A stretch of DNA of 42,957 nt from Bacteroidales bacterium (GCA_004557565.1 SFGS01000036.1:1-42957), one strand, 5' to 3'; counted from the stretch's first letter, positions 31,234 through 40,673 are shown. Made by a program: numbers and translations. Notes: generated by a model from the letters alone, not told the origin.

Positions 31234-34083
31234 ATGATGAAACGTTTACTGACACTGGCAGCAGTTGTGATGACTGCCGCTGTGAACTGGGCACAAACCA
31301 CTTTCCCAGTCACGCTCGACATCGCCGATGAGGCAAGTTTTGCCAAATGGACGGTGATTGACGAAAACGCTACAACGAGTGCCAACACATGGGGTTACAG
31401 CAACTCCGAAGCACTCTATCCCCAAGACAAGAAAGCGGCCGCCAACGACTGGCTGATTTCTCCCTCTGTGCATTTGGAAGCCGGAAAATATGAGGTGAGC
31501 GGCTATGTGATTCAGCGCTCCACTTTCAGTTCCGACAAACAGTCGTTCCAATTCACCTACGGCAATGCGCCCACTGTTGAGGCTCAAACCAATGTGTTTG
31601 TCACCGAGAAGGCGTATCAAAGCAAACTCTACAAAGCCACCACAGGTGCAATTATTGTGAGTGCCGCCGGCGACTATCATTTTGCCATTCATCTGACCAG
31701 CACTGGCTATCAGGGCGACTGCGGTTTCCAGAAGTTCGTAATCAACAAGGTGGCTCCTGTGCCAGCACAGGTGTCGGACCTCGCCGTGGCAGTAGGGGAG
31801 AAGGGTGCGCTGCAAGCCACCCTCACTTGGACCAACCCCACCAAGGACAGCGACGGCAATGACCTCGCTAAATTCAGCGGCGTGAAGTTGAAACGCGGCA
31901 CCACCGACCTTGGCACCGTGGCTGGCGCAAAGGGCGAGGTGATGACCTATGTGGACAAGGGCATCAGCAATCCAGGCAAATACACCTACACCGTGGTCGC
32001 CTACAATGAAGACGGCGATGCCACCACAGGCGCTCCAACCGTGACTTCGGGTTGGGTGGGTATCGACACCCCAAAACCGGTTTCTGACCTCGCAGCCACA
32101 GCCGACGGCGATAAGGTGACGCTCACCTTCACCGCTCCAACCGAGAGCGAGAACGGCGGTTATGTGGATTTTGAAAATGTCACTTATCGCATCACCCGCG
32201 ATTCGGAAGTGCTCAACGAGGCATTCACCGGCACCACCTACCAGAATGTGGTGCCCAAGTTGGGCAACTACACCTACGGCGTGCAGGCGCAATATAGCAC
32301 CAAGCGTGCGGCTACCCAAACCGTGAAAATTCGCGCTGGCGAGGGCTTCCCAGTGCCTTATAGCGAAACTTTCGACCAAGCCGCATCGCTTGACCTGTTT
32401 GCCATTCACAACCTCTCCGGTGGCACACGCACATGGCGCTACAACTCGTCGAAGAAGTGCGTGGAATATTGGGGCACATCTTCTGCCGCCAACCACTGGC
32501 TCATCACCCCTCCAATCATTCTTGAAGAGGGCAAGACCTATGAATTGAAGTTCAACGCTGGCCTTGAAAAGGCAATAAAGCCTGAAAACTACAAGCAACT
32601 GAACGTGTATGTGGGCAAGGGCGATACTCCTGAGGCTCAAACCACCGAACTCTTTGGCGAACTCATCAAGTCTGCCCTCATGGAAGGCAAAACGGCTTAC
32701 TTCACCGCGCCATCGAGTGGCGGATTCAACTTCGGTTTCAACGTGACTGGTGCCACCGACTCCTACTCAATCTATATCGACAACATCACCGTTGACGAGG
32801 CGCAAGTGATTCCTGCCGCTGTGAGCGATTTGAAGGCCGTTCCAGCCGCTAAGGGCGCGCTTGCGGTGGAATTGAGTTGGGTGAACCCATCGAAGGCTGT
32901 GAGTGGTTTAGACCTCGCCAAACTCGACAAGGTGGAAGTGTTCCGTGGCAGCGATTTGGTGACCATTATCAACACGCCACAAATGGGCGCAACCGCCACC
33001 TATACCGACAATGTGAGCGAACCGGGCAAATACACCTACACACTGGTTGCTTACGCCGATGAAAAGAATAGCGAAGATGCTACCGTGACCAGCGCTTGGG
33101 TGGGTCCCGACACTCCTGCCGCTCCTGCCAATGCCGTTTTGGCTTTGAGCGATGGCAAACCTGTGGTCACTTTCGATGCTGTGACTGCTGGCGTGAACGG
33201 TGGCTATATCGACACCGAGGCGTTGGGCTACACCATCACTCGTCTGCCCGACGAGGATGTGGTGGCAGAGGGCGTGAAGGCTACCACTTTCACCGACAAT
33301 GCCGTGTTGCCACTCGCAAAATACAGTTATTCTATCGTGGCAAAGGTGGGTGAGCAAGTGAGCGAGGCGGCGCAGACCAATGGTCTCGTGCTTGGCGACG
33401 CGCTCGAACTCCCATACGAAACCACCCTCGACAATGCCGACGATGCCGCTATCTGGGCATTCTACGATGCTGATGGCGACAGCAAGACTTGGAGTTACAG
33501 CACCCGCAACACAGCCATTGAATCGGGCTTCAGCGCAAAGGCTGGCGATGCTGCTTTCACTCCTCCATTCCGCACCGTGCAGGGTGCACACATGCTCACC
33601 TACGATGTGCACGGCTACAGTTATCGCTATGGCGATGCCTACGATGTGGTGCTTGCCAACAATAGCGACTACGCCAACGCCACCACACTGGCGCAATATC
33701 CCGACAAGGACATTGCATTCGCCATGTACGAAACCCGCACCGTCAACTTCACCATTGACGTTGCCGGCATTTACAACATCGGTTTCAAGCAGATGTCAAC
33801 CAGCCCTTGGGGTATCTCTATCAAGAATGTGAAGATTGAGTGCACCGTGCCTACCGGCATCACCGAGACCATCGGTTTGGGCATCAACTACTACGACCGC
33901 GCGGCTCAATGCCTGATGCTCGCCCAGCCAGCCCATGTGACCGTGGTGGCTGTGAATGGCGTGGTGGTGGCTGCTGCCGACGCTGAGGCGCAACTCAACC
34001 TCTCTCACCTCGGTTCAGGCGTGTATATCGCCTCTATCGTCACCGCCGACGGCAAGGTGAGCCATGTGAAGTTTGTGAAATGA
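31234..34083 (+). CDS. Secreted adhesin-like protein with choice-of-anchor J and FnIII-like repeats, T9SS-type tail
   Basis: A 949-residue exported protein. Signal peptide about 1-20. Seen in order: a choice-of-anchor-J/cleaved-adhesin module (DWLISPSVHLEAGKYEVSGY), fibronectin III-like repeats (LTWTNPTKD, then YTYTVVAYNEDGD), a second anchor-J module (NHWLITPPIILEEGKTYELK), further FnIII-like repeats (LSWVNPSKA, YTYTLVAYAD), a third, more diverged module, and a C-terminal Por-secretion-type sorting domain ending in YIASIVTADGKVSHVKFVK. The start is the first of two ATGs at 31234/31237, where the signal peptide begins. The likely location is the cell surface or outside. The next secreted protein starts 28 bp downstream. 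The substrate is unknown. Confidence 0.82.
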   Translation: MMKRLLTLAAVVMTAAVNWAQTTFPVTLDIADEASFAKWTVIDENATTSANTWGYSNSEALYPQDKKAAANDWLISPSVHLEAGKYEVSGYVIQRSTFSSDKQSFQFTYGNAPTVEAQTNVFVTEKAYQSKLYKATTGAIIVSAAGDYHFAIHLTSTGYQGDCGFQKFVINKVAPVPAQVSDLAVAVGEKGALQATLTWTNPTKDSDGNDLAKFSGVKLKRGTTDLGTVAGAKGEVMTYVDKGISNPGKYTYTVVAYNEDGDATTGAPTVTSGWVGIDTPKPVSDLAATADGDKVTLTFTAPTESENGGYVDFENVTYRITRDSEVLNEAFTGTTYQNVVPKLGNYTYGVQAQYSTKRAATQTVKIRAGEGFPVPYSETFDQAASLDLFAIHNLSGGTRTWRYNSSKKCVEYWGTSSAANHWLITPPIILEEGKTYELKFNAGLEKAIKPENYKQLNVYVGKGDTPEAQTTELFGELIKSALMEGKTAYFTAPSSGGFNFGFNVTGATDSYSIYIDNITVDEAQVIPAAVSDLKAVPAAKGALAVELSWVNPSKAVSGLDLAKLDKVEVFRGSDLVTIINTPQMGATATYTDNVSEPGKYTYTLVAYADEKNSEDATVTSAWVGPDTPAAPANAVLALSDGKPVVTFDAVTAGVNGGYIDTEALGYTITRLPDEDVVAEGVKATTFTDNAVLPLAKYSYSIVAKVGEQVSEAAQTNGLVLGDALELPYETTLDNADDAAIWAFYDADGDSKTWSYSTRNTAIESGFSAKAGDAAFTPPFRTVQGAHMLTYDVHGYSYRYGDAYDVVLANNSDYANATTLAQYPDKDIAFAMYETRTVNFTIDVAGIYNIGFKQMSTSPWGISIKNVKIECTVPTGITETIGLGINYYDRAAQCLMLAQPAHVTVVAVNGVVVAAADAEAQLNLSHLGSGVYIASIVTADGKVSHVKFVK

Positions 34084-34111
34084 TAATTGAAAAATGACAG
34101 TAAAATAAAGC

Positions 34112-36319
34112 ATGAAAAAAACATTTTTATCTTCCTTTGCCCTTGTGCTTGCCGCTCTCTCGCTGCAAGCACAGGTGGCAGAGCCTGTACGTAATGCGGC
34201 AGAGCGGCCGTCGTTCTCCCCTGTGAAGGTGGAGCAGGCGGCAAGCGTGGCAATGCCCAAGCGTGTGCGTGCAAATGCGAGTGGCGAGCTGAAAGCCGCT
34301 TTTAGTGTGCAAGGCGCATCGTCGCAAACCGCCGTTTGGAGCGATAATTTCGACCAAGGCGCATCGAGTTGGGCACTTACCAACGACCCCTCTGGATATG
34401 TGAAGTGGTCGTTGAAAAGCAAGGGCTTCAACACCGTCGATGCCGCCGATGTGCAGTCGCTCTATGTGGAGGGTCCCTATCAGATATTTCGCCGTGCCGT
34501 GGCTTATGCCACCAGTGCAGGTGTGAGTGTGCCGTCGAACGGCGCATTCCACGCTTATGTGAAGTATAGCGAGGCGATGAACGATTACGCCGTGCTCACT
34601 GTGAGCGTATCCACCGACGATTTCGCCACTTCCACCGACTTGTGGAATAGCACGATGGAATCGGGGCATACTGGCAACATTTGGCACCAAGTTGAGGCTG
34701 ATTTGAGCGCATTCGCTGGTAAATCGGTGAAATTCCGCTTCACCTACGGTCCAGGCACCGCCGACGAGTTTAAGACGGGCGGTTATATGGCCGACTACGC
34801 CATCGACGGTTTGGAAGTGACAGGCGTGGCTTCAATCGACGGCGTGAACGTGGCCACTGGCGAAGTGGTGAAGTTTGCCGACCTCTCGCAAGGTGCGCCA
34901 GTGGCGTGGCAATGGGCGTTCCCCGGTGGCACTCCATCGGCATCTACCGAGCAAAATCCGCAAGTTTACTATAAGGAAGACGGCACCTATAACGTGAGCC
35001 TTGAGGTGATTGATGCGCAAGGCAATAAGTCGGCAGTCACTCGCGAAGGCTTCGTGACCGTGACCGGCAAGGCTCCTGTGGCGCATATCATGCCACCAGC
35101 CACCTTCCGTGAGGCTTCAAGCCATCTGCCATTGGTGGCTCCGCTGGCTTCGGTGCAATTCTCCGATGCCTCCGAGGGTTTCCCCAACAAGTGGAACTGG
35201 AGTTTCACTGGCGCATCGCCAGCCGCTTCCACCGAGCAAAGCCCCAAGGTGAGCTACGACTTCCTCCACAAGCAAAGCGTGGGTCTGCAAGTGGAGAATA
35301 AGCACGGTAAAAGCGAAGATAAGATGGATGTGCAGGTCGAATACGAGGCGGTAATCAACAATCTTCTCCCCGACGACCGCCCCATCACCTACGACTTGGG
35401 CAACGGCACATTCCCTGGCAGCAACCAGATGGGCGTTACCGAGTATGGCGAGCGTTTCTCCAAGCCCTCGCGTCCGATGGTGGTGTATGGCGCATACGTT
35501 TATTTCGTGACCAACAAAGCCACCCACATTGCCGACCAAATCGCCAACGTGGGTGTGCATTTGCGCAAGAGCGAAAACGGACTGCCGGGCGAGAAACTCG
35601 AATCGGCATGGTGGCGCACCTTTGAACTGGAGGTGGGCGGCTCCAACCTTGTGGGCACCGAATTTAAGTTCAATCCACAGGTGGTAGATGATGAGTTTTG
35701 GTTCACCATCGACGGTATTCCAGAGTGGAACGACTCTTGCAACGTGTCGTTCGCCATGGCGAAATTCCGCAACGAAGGCAACACCGCCTACATGCTGAAA
35801 AAAGGCAAATGGCAACCGCTCACAGGTTACTTCCAAGGTGGCGACGGCGGCCAAACCAGTTTCTACATCTTCCCGATGGTGGCGCACTCCGTGATTACCA
35901 CGTTGCCCGTTGGCACCGATGAAATCGTGGTTCCTGCCACGGCTGGCGTAGCAGAGCAGCAGATTTTCTCGCTCTTTGGCTATAAAGACCCTGTGGTGGA
36001 CGCCAACTGGTGCCGCATCATGAACAAGCAGAACGGTTTGACGGTAGATACCCTCAAAATCGGCTACGATGCATTGCCGGCAGGAATGGAGAGCCGCACA
36101 GCCAACATCACGCTCACCGACGGCTACGACACCATCACCCTGAAAGTGACGCAAAAGGCTGACCAAAAGAAATATGATGTGACCGACGTGACACGCCTCA
36201 TCAACATGATCCTCGGCACAGTGGAAAAGGACGAAGCCTACGACTTCGACGGCGATGGCATACTCAATGTGACCGACATCACCTCCCTCATCAACATCAT
36301 CCTCCAAACCGCCCAATAG
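34112..36319 (+). CDS. Secreted protein with anchor-J, two PKD domains and dockerin-like tail
   Basis: A 735-residue exported protein, signal peptide about 1-20. A choice-of-anchor-J-like domain (about 70-235, WSDNFDQGASSW) is followed by two PKD domains (about 245-320, with WQWAFPGGTPSASTEQNPQV; about 340-405, with WNWSFTGASPAASTEQSPKV). These two PKD cores are close to one another, suggesting internal duplication. A large beta-rich region follows. The C-terminus is a dockerin-like module in which the first half has lost its calcium loop (KKYDVTDVTRLINMIL) while the second is complete (DFDGDGILNVTDITSLINII). It is probably co-transcribed with the preceding adhesin-like gene. Function unknown. 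Confidence 0.8.
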   Translation: MKKTFLSSFALVLAALSLQAQVAEPVRNAAERPSFSPVKVEQAASVAMPKRVRANASGELKAAFSVQGASSQTAVWSDNFDQGASSWALTNDPSGYVKWSLKSKGFNTVDAADVQSLYVEGPYQIFRRAVAYATSAGVSVPSNGAFHAYVKYSEAMNDYAVLTVSVSTDDFATSTDLWNSTMESGHTGNIWHQVEADLSAFAGKSVKFRFTYGPGTADEFKTGGYMADYAIDGLEVTGVASIDGVNVATGEVVKFADLSQGAPVAWQWAFPGGTPSASTEQNPQVYYKEDGTYNVSLEVIDAQGNKSAVTREGFVTVTGKAPVAHIMPPATFREASSHLPLVAPLASVQFSDASEGFPNKWNWSFTGASPAASTEQSPKVSYDFLHKQSVGLQVENKHGKSEDKMDVQVEYEAVINNLLPDDRPITYDLGNGTFPGSNQMGVTEYGERFSKPSRPMVVYGAYVYFVTNKATHIADQIANVGVHLRKSENGLPGEKLESAWWRTFELEVGGSNLVGTEFKFNPQVVDDEFWFTIDGIPEWNDSCNVSFAMAKFRNEGNTAYMLKKGKWQPLTGYFQGGDGGQTSFYIFPMVAHSVITTLPVGTDEIVVPATAGVAEQQIFSLFGYKDPVVDANWCRIMNKQNGLTVDTLKIGYDALPAGMESRTANITLTDGYDTITLKVTQKADQKKYDVTDVTRLINMILGTVEKDEAYDFDGDGILNVTDITSLINIILQTAQ

Positions 36320-36346
36320 CCCCATAATCCGTAAAGATAATTACAC

Positions 36347-36386
36347 ATTCAGCTCGGCATCACCTCCATGTCGAGCTGAATTTTTA
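36347..36386 (+). terminator. Terminator after the PKD/dockerin gene
   Basis: ATTCAGCTCG (36347-36356) pairs with CGAGCTGAAT (36372-36381), followed by TTTT. Confidence 0.8.
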
Positions 36387-36469
36387 GTTAAAGAACCACA
36401 AAGCGAAATTTTATTTAAATTATAATCAAAAGTATGTAATCTGTTAAGATACAGTGATATAAGTATGCG

Positions 36470-36524
36470 TTTCGAGTAAACTTCAGGTAAATTTCGAGTA
36501 AACTTCAGGTAAATTTCGAGTAAA
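36470..36524. repeat. 22-bp tandem repeat, 2.5 copies, at the 3' end of the AlbA_2 gene
   Basis: TTTCGAGTAAACTTCAGGTAAA at 36470-36491 and 36492-36513, with a half copy at 36514-36524. Each unit consists of two related 11-bp halves. The array touches the stop codon of the following minus-strand gene. Confidence 0.85.
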
Positions 36525-38192
36525 TCACACCAATCTCCAATGTTTATTTTGGGTGACAACAATAATATTTTTCATTCTCAACTTTTTCAGCAAATTACCT
36601 ATTTTGTTTGTCTTTTGTTCTTCTGTGAGTACATCTGATAACTTTTCTCTTAAAAGATTGTCAATTTCTTTTCTTGAAGCCGTGTTGAATTTTCGCAGAT
36701 AGTCGATTATCATTTTTTTAAAATAGTCATCATCAAAACTTTTGTTTTTAATGTATTGGCTCTTTAGGCTTGCGTCATTTAGAGTTTCCACTACATGATG
36801 AGCCAAATAATAATTAGGTTTACGTCCTTCAATATATCCAAGCTTTCTTAAATATTTTGCTTGTTCTCCATTGATTGGTTGATGTTTTTGCACTTTATCA
36901 AGAAGCATAATATCGGAAAGACTGAGGGTCGGGTTAGAAGAAAGAATTTTGGCGAAATTTTCATCAATAACTTGCCCAACGATAGAAACCTTGACTTTTC
37001 CATCGTTTAAATCAAATTCTGGTAAGGGGAAAAATCTATCCTTCTGTTTGATAAACATCTTCTTGATACCACCACCCTCTGACTCAATCATGTTGAGATT
37101 TCTCATGGCTTCAACAAGGAACCTGTTTCGATAAACAGATTCAGGGCAGTCGTCAATGATTACATCTTCTACGCTTTTAGGTAAGAAATTTCCGGCGTTT
37201 TGAAACACCAAATGGTCATCTTCGTATTCAACGATTTCTATGCGTGAGCATTTTGTGTAGTCCTGATGAGCAATAGCGTTATGCAGTGGCTCTCTGATAT
37301 TGAAAATATCGTATCTAAGCATTTCGTCGGGGAAGAGAGAGTCGGGTCTAATAAGACGGTATTTAACATTTCTAATCTTGGAATAGAGTTTGTCTACAGA
37401 CAAGAGTAATGGCATAGAAAAGATGTCATAATCTTTATTCTGATTAGAATTGGAACTTCTAAGCGACCATCGAATTTTTGCAACGAAGGGACTCAAAAAG
37501 TGTTCAGATTCGTCTTTTCCCAATAGGATTAAAGCGGTGTATGTGATATGCCCCTTTATGGTTAGTTTAGCTTTGTCAAGAAATTTTTGGTCGGTCCATG
37601 TTTGAATTTCTTCTTTTTTATGTGGGTTTCGTTTTACGAACTCCTTCTTTGCCTTTTCAATAGCCTCTGGGTCTAAATCTGAGATTGTGGCGTCTTCTAC
37701 GATAGTTGCACTCCAATCATTGGGGATTTCAATTTCAGATAATATCGACTTAAGTCTATCTTCAAGGATTTCAATCAATGTGTCACCAGAACGTTGCCAC
37801 GCTTGGTTATGAGCATAGACGGGGAGTTTTGGGTTGTGTTTGGGAATCGTAATAATCCAAACTATAGCACCAGTGTCTTCTGCTTTTAGCTCTATGATGT
37901 CAAGACCTTCAAAAGGGAGGTTTTTGCACTTTTCCACAATTTTTGCTTTGGCGGATTCGGTGTTGTAGTTTCCAAAATTTTGAATGCCTGTTATGTCTAA
38001 TGTTCCATCTTTAACTCCGATAACTAATGCACCTCCGTTCATATTCGAAATCCCAGAGATGTACGACATGACATCATCTCCTTTGTGCCCACAGAGTGTA
38101 TTTTTTAAGTTGCTATAGTTTTTCCAATCGCAAGATTCGTCTTCTTTTGGGAATTGTTGGAGCAGATATTTTTTGATTTCAATTTCTTTCAT
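36525..38192 (-). CDS. AlbA_2-domain ATP-binding regulator (Schlafen-like), divergent HATPase C-terminus
   Basis: A 555-residue protein. N-terminal AlbA_2 domain (about 20-140): CDWKNYSNLKNTLCGHKGDD, ISNMNGGALVIGVKDG and WIITIPKH. A middle region follows, and a C-terminal HATPase_c_4-like part (about 330-420) with REPLHNAIAHQDYTKCSRIE and IESEGGGIKKMF. A wHTH-like end closes the protein. These are common in Bacteroidetes, called ATP-binding or transcriptional regulator proteins; function is largely unknown. It is AT-rich beside its neighbours, suggesting horizontal transfer. A 22-bp tandem repeat lies directly behind it. Confidence 0.82.
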   Translation of the reverse strand: MKEIEIKKYLLQQFPKEDESCDWKNYSNLKNTLCGHKGDDVMSYISGISNMNGGALVIGVKDGTLDITGIQNFGNYNTESAKAKIVEKCKNLPFEGLDIIELKAEDTGAIVWIITIPKHNPKLPVYAHNQAWQRSGDTLIEILEDRLKSILSEIEIPNDWSATIVEDATISDLDPEAIEKAKKEFVKRNPHKKEEIQTWTDQKFLDKAKLTIKGHITYTALILLGKDESEHFLSPFVAKIRWSLRSSNSNQNKDYDIFSMPLLLSVDKLYSKIRNVKYRLIRPDSLFPDEMLRYDIFNIREPLHNAIAHQDYTKCSRIEIVEYEDDHLVFQNAGNFLPKSVEDVIIDDCPESVYRNRFLVEAMRNLNMIESEGGGIKKMFIKQKDRFFPLPEFDLNDGKVKVSIVGQVIDENFAKILSSNPTLSLSDIMLLDKVQKHQPINGEQAKYLRKLGYIEGRKPNYYLAHHVVETLNDASLKSQYIKNKSFDDDYFKKMIIDYLRKFNTASRKEIDNLLREKLSDVLTEEQKTNKIGNLLKKLRMKNIIVVTQNKHWRLV

Positions 38193-38521
38193 TGTCTAAA
38201 ACAGTCGTTTCTTGGCGTTTGTGATGTGATAATTGATAGGATTAAGTTGACTAAAGTTATACCATGATGTAAAGTTAATCAAAAAGTTTAGATAATCCAT
38301 TTTTGAGCAAAAAAATGTCTTGCATTTGATTTTTAATATTAGGAATGAAGCATTCACGAATGCTTGTTCTCGCCAAGAGTTTTCACCGTTCAAGAAAAAC
38401 TACAATTTCTGCAACTTGCTGATTATCTGTATAAATTGCGGGTGGTTGTTCGTGTTTGTGAATCTGTTTTCGTAAGTCTTTTTGGAGTGGGGTGGTATTG
38501 TGCTGTGGGGGGGTGATGGGA
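38193..38521. other. AT-rich intergenic region
   Basis: Upstream of the AlbA_2 gene. Only near matches to the -7 box (TAACTTTA on the minus strand) are seen; no gene is supported. Confidence 0.5.
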
Positions 38522-39103
38522 TCAGTGGAAAAATACTGGGGGACTGAAACAAAAAAAACAGCCTTTTAGCGATGCCAGTGCTTCGCACCTGTCGTTGGTA
38601 CTGTGGCATGTCTGATTTCAAGCCGAAGCTTGAATCAGCCACACCACATCACCAACGTCGCCCTCCCCAGTGAGGGCGGTGGCATCGCCAAAAGGATAAA
38701 AACCGCTCGCCTTCGGCGAAAAACCAAACCCGGTAGGGACGTGATACTTCACGTCCGCCCATGATTGTGGTATTATATTGAATATCAATCATTTGTCGCG
38801 GACGCGAAGTATCGCGTCCCTACCATGCAAAATCGTTTGGGAGATTTGACACAACCTCCTTCCTGTAAATCATTTTATCATTAGGGGTTTTTCGCCGTGA
38901 AACAGCGAGAGGTTTTTATCCTTTGGGCAATGTGGTGTGCCCTCGTAAGAGGGGGGTGGAGGGATTGTGTGGTTGGCGGCATAGAAACTCGTTTCCAATG
39001 ACGCAAAGCGCACAGTCGCACCGCCAAATGCGAAGCATTCCTTTTTGCTCCAAGGCTGTTTTTTATGTTTTTTGTTTCCGTGCCCCCAGTATTTATCCAC
39101 TGA
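38522..39103 (-). repeat. Full copy of the dispersed multi-hairpin repeat, orientation 2
   Basis: About 582 bp. The left end is TCAGTGGAAAAATACTGGGG and the right end is its near inverse (CCCCCAGTATTTATCCACTGA), forming imperfect terminal inverted repeats of at least 35 bp. The hairpins of the 9863-10498 copy recur in reverse order, including the outer GGTAGGGACG/CGTCCCTACC pair. The right third carries the ATGCTTCGCATTTGGCGG-type part. No transposase and no convincing gene inside. Confidence 0.85.
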
Positions 39104-39107
39104 ACCG

Positions 39108-39146
39108 AAAAAATGGGCGGCACTTCCGTTTGGGGGAAATGCCGCC
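39108..39146 (-). terminator. Terminator of the following minus-strand secreted-protein gene
   Basis: Minus strand: GGCGGCATTTCC (39146-39135) pairs with GGAAGTGCCGCC (39127-39116) with one mismatch, followed by CATTTTTT. Confidence 0.75.
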
Positions 39147-39199
39147 GTTGTTTGTTTTAAATCCCGAATTTGGGGATTGTCAGTAGGCTGGTGTGCTTG

Positions 39200-40309
39200 T
39201 TATTTTGCCACCTTTACTGCTGTGCCGTTAGAGAGGCGCAGGATGTAGATGCCGTTAGCCCATTCAGAGGCGTCGATGGCCTTGTCGGCTGCGAGCGACT
39301 TCTCTGCAATCTTCTGACCAGCGATGTTATACACTGCCACGCTCTGTGCGTTGGTGTTCACTGTGAAAGTGTTGCCGATTTTTGTCACCACAGGTGCTGC
39401 GTCCTTCACGTCGTTGATTGAAGTAGGTTCCTTGTGAAGCACCTTCACTGCGTCCACAGCCATTGAGTTGCCCATCCATTCGCCCTCATCGCGCACATAT
39501 CGGAAAGCGAATTTTGCATTCTTGCCAGCGAGTTCGCTCACATTGATTTGGTAGCGCAGGTATGAGGTGAATTCTGTGTCGTAGCATTCGCGGTCGGTGC
39601 GGTTGGCGATTACGTCCTTTGCCAAGTCGAACACCTCGTTCCATGTCTTACCTTCGTCGGTTGAAGTCATCACCTTCATTGTGTTCACCACCACGCGCTT
39701 GTTGAATTGCATTTTGTTCCAGTCCCAGTCGTTATTCACGTCGTAGCAGTCGAAATAACTTGCTGCCAACAGGAAGTCGAGATAGTATTCGCCAGATGCG
39801 TTCATGTTCACCACAGGGCTGATCAACCATTCGTCTTGAGCCACTGGTTCCAGATTGTATTGTGCGTTCTTGTAGCCATAGTGGATATATGCGTCGCATT
39901 CGCCGTCGTTCGACTTAGGAGTGAATTGGCCGTCGCCGGTGTAGTAGCAGTACCACGAGTTGTTGATGTTGTGCGAAATCATCTCGGCTGTAGGCTCGTT
40001 GCCCGGTGCAATCTTCTTGCTCCAAGTGGAAGGAATCCAGTTCAAATCCTTACCCTCGGTGGCGAAGCCCTCAAAGCTCTCGTAGAAGACGGTGTCGCCG
40101 ACTACGGGATTATCGTTGCTCTGTTGTGCGCCCTGAGGTGCGTTCACGCCAACGAATCTCTTGTATTGCTGACCCTTTTCGTTTCGCACCACTTGCTGGG
40201 TCACGCCGTCGGCCACTTGTCGAGAAGCAATCACTTCCACCTGCTCAGTTGCAGATGCGCTTACGCCAAAGCTAACCAAGGCGATGAGAGAGAGTAAATT
40301 TTTCTTCAT
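39200..40309 (-). CDS. Secreted choice-of-anchor-J protein with T9SS-type sorting domain
   Basis: A 369-residue exported protein: signal peptide about 1-20, then a choice-of-anchor-J domain (about 70-295, with VFYESFEGFATEG, QDEWLISPVVNMNASGEYYL and FAFRYVRDEG, a jelly-roll pattern). It ends with a Por-type C-terminal sorting domain (VAVYNIAGQKIAEKSLAAD, then WANGIYILRLSNGTAVKVAK), which directs proteins through the type IX system or an equivalent in Bacteroidetes. It probably stays on or leaves the cell surface. A -7 element is at 40362-40369. Ligand unknown. Confidence 0.85.
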   Translation of the reverse strand: MKKNLLSLIALVSFGVSASATEQVEVIASRQVADGVTQQVVRNEKGQQYKRFVGVNAPQGAQQSNDNPVVGDTVFYESFEGFATEGKDLNWIPSTWSKKIAPGNEPTAEMISHNINNSWYCYYTGDGQFTPKSNDGECDAYIHYGYKNAQYNLEPVAQDEWLISPVVNMNASGEYYLDFLLAASYFDCYDVNNDWDWNKMQFNKRVVVNTMKVMTSTDEGKTWNEVFDLAKDVIANRTDRECYDTEFTSYLRYQINVSELAGKNAKFAFRYVRDEGEWMGNSMAVDAVKVLHKEPTSINDVKDAAPVVTKIGNTFTVNTNAQSVAVYNIAGQKIAEKSLAADKAIDASEWANGIYILRLSNGTAVKVAK

Positions 40310-40361
40310 AAATAAATGTTTGAGTAGTTATGTAAAAAGAGAATTATTGTTGCTGATGCCA

Positions 40362-40369
40362 CAAAAATA
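40362..40369 (-). promoter_or_regulatory. -7 element TATTTTTG of the choice-of-anchor-J gene
   Basis: Exact minus-strand TAnnTTTG match 52 bp upstream of the start at 40309. A plus-strand TATTTTTG at 40385-40392 faces the other way. Confidence 0.5.
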
Positions 40370-40500
40370 ATACTATTTTTTCGTTATTTTTGCATTATGA
40401 ACGATGTTTTTCGCAAAGTTCGCATAAATTCCAAAAAAACATCAAAAAAATGCCATTTTGATAAAAAAGCATCAATTTAATCCATCCAAATCCACAATTT

Positions 40501-40610
40501 CCACAAATTACTGAACAAATCGCCCACAAATTACTGAATAAACCGCCCACAAATTACTGAACAAATCGCCCACAAATTACTGAATAAATTATCCACAAAT
40601 TACTGAAAAA
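40501..40610. repeat. Five 23-bp tandem repeats upstream of the DUF4143 ATPase gene
   Basis: Unit CCACAAATTACTGAACAAATCGC, starting at 40501, 40524, 40547, 40570 and 40593; units differ at few positions and the last is incomplete. At the junction of units 4 and 5 the sequence reads TTATCCACA (40589-40597), a DnaA-box match. The array ends about 37 bp before the -7 element of the ATPase gene. Confidence 0.9.
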
Positions 40611-40623
40611 GTTTCTGAAATGT

Positions 40624-40654
40624 TTTGTTATTTAAAATAAAAGGTATATATTTG
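40624..40654 (+). promoter_or_regulatory. Promoter of the DUF4143 ATPase gene, TTTG-N19-TATATTTG
   Basis: TTTG at 40624-40627, 19 bp, TATATTTG at 40647-40654; start codon 19 bp downstream. Confidence 0.7.
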
Positions 40655-40673
40655 TGCTTAAAATCAGAATGTT

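Noticed and set aside
40501..40610. CRISPR array
   Set aside because: Units are contiguous with no spacers and no cas genes are near.
40501..40610. Chromosomal replication origin
   Set aside because: Only one exact DnaA-box match, with no dnaA gene or cluster of boxes; kept as a tandem repeat only.
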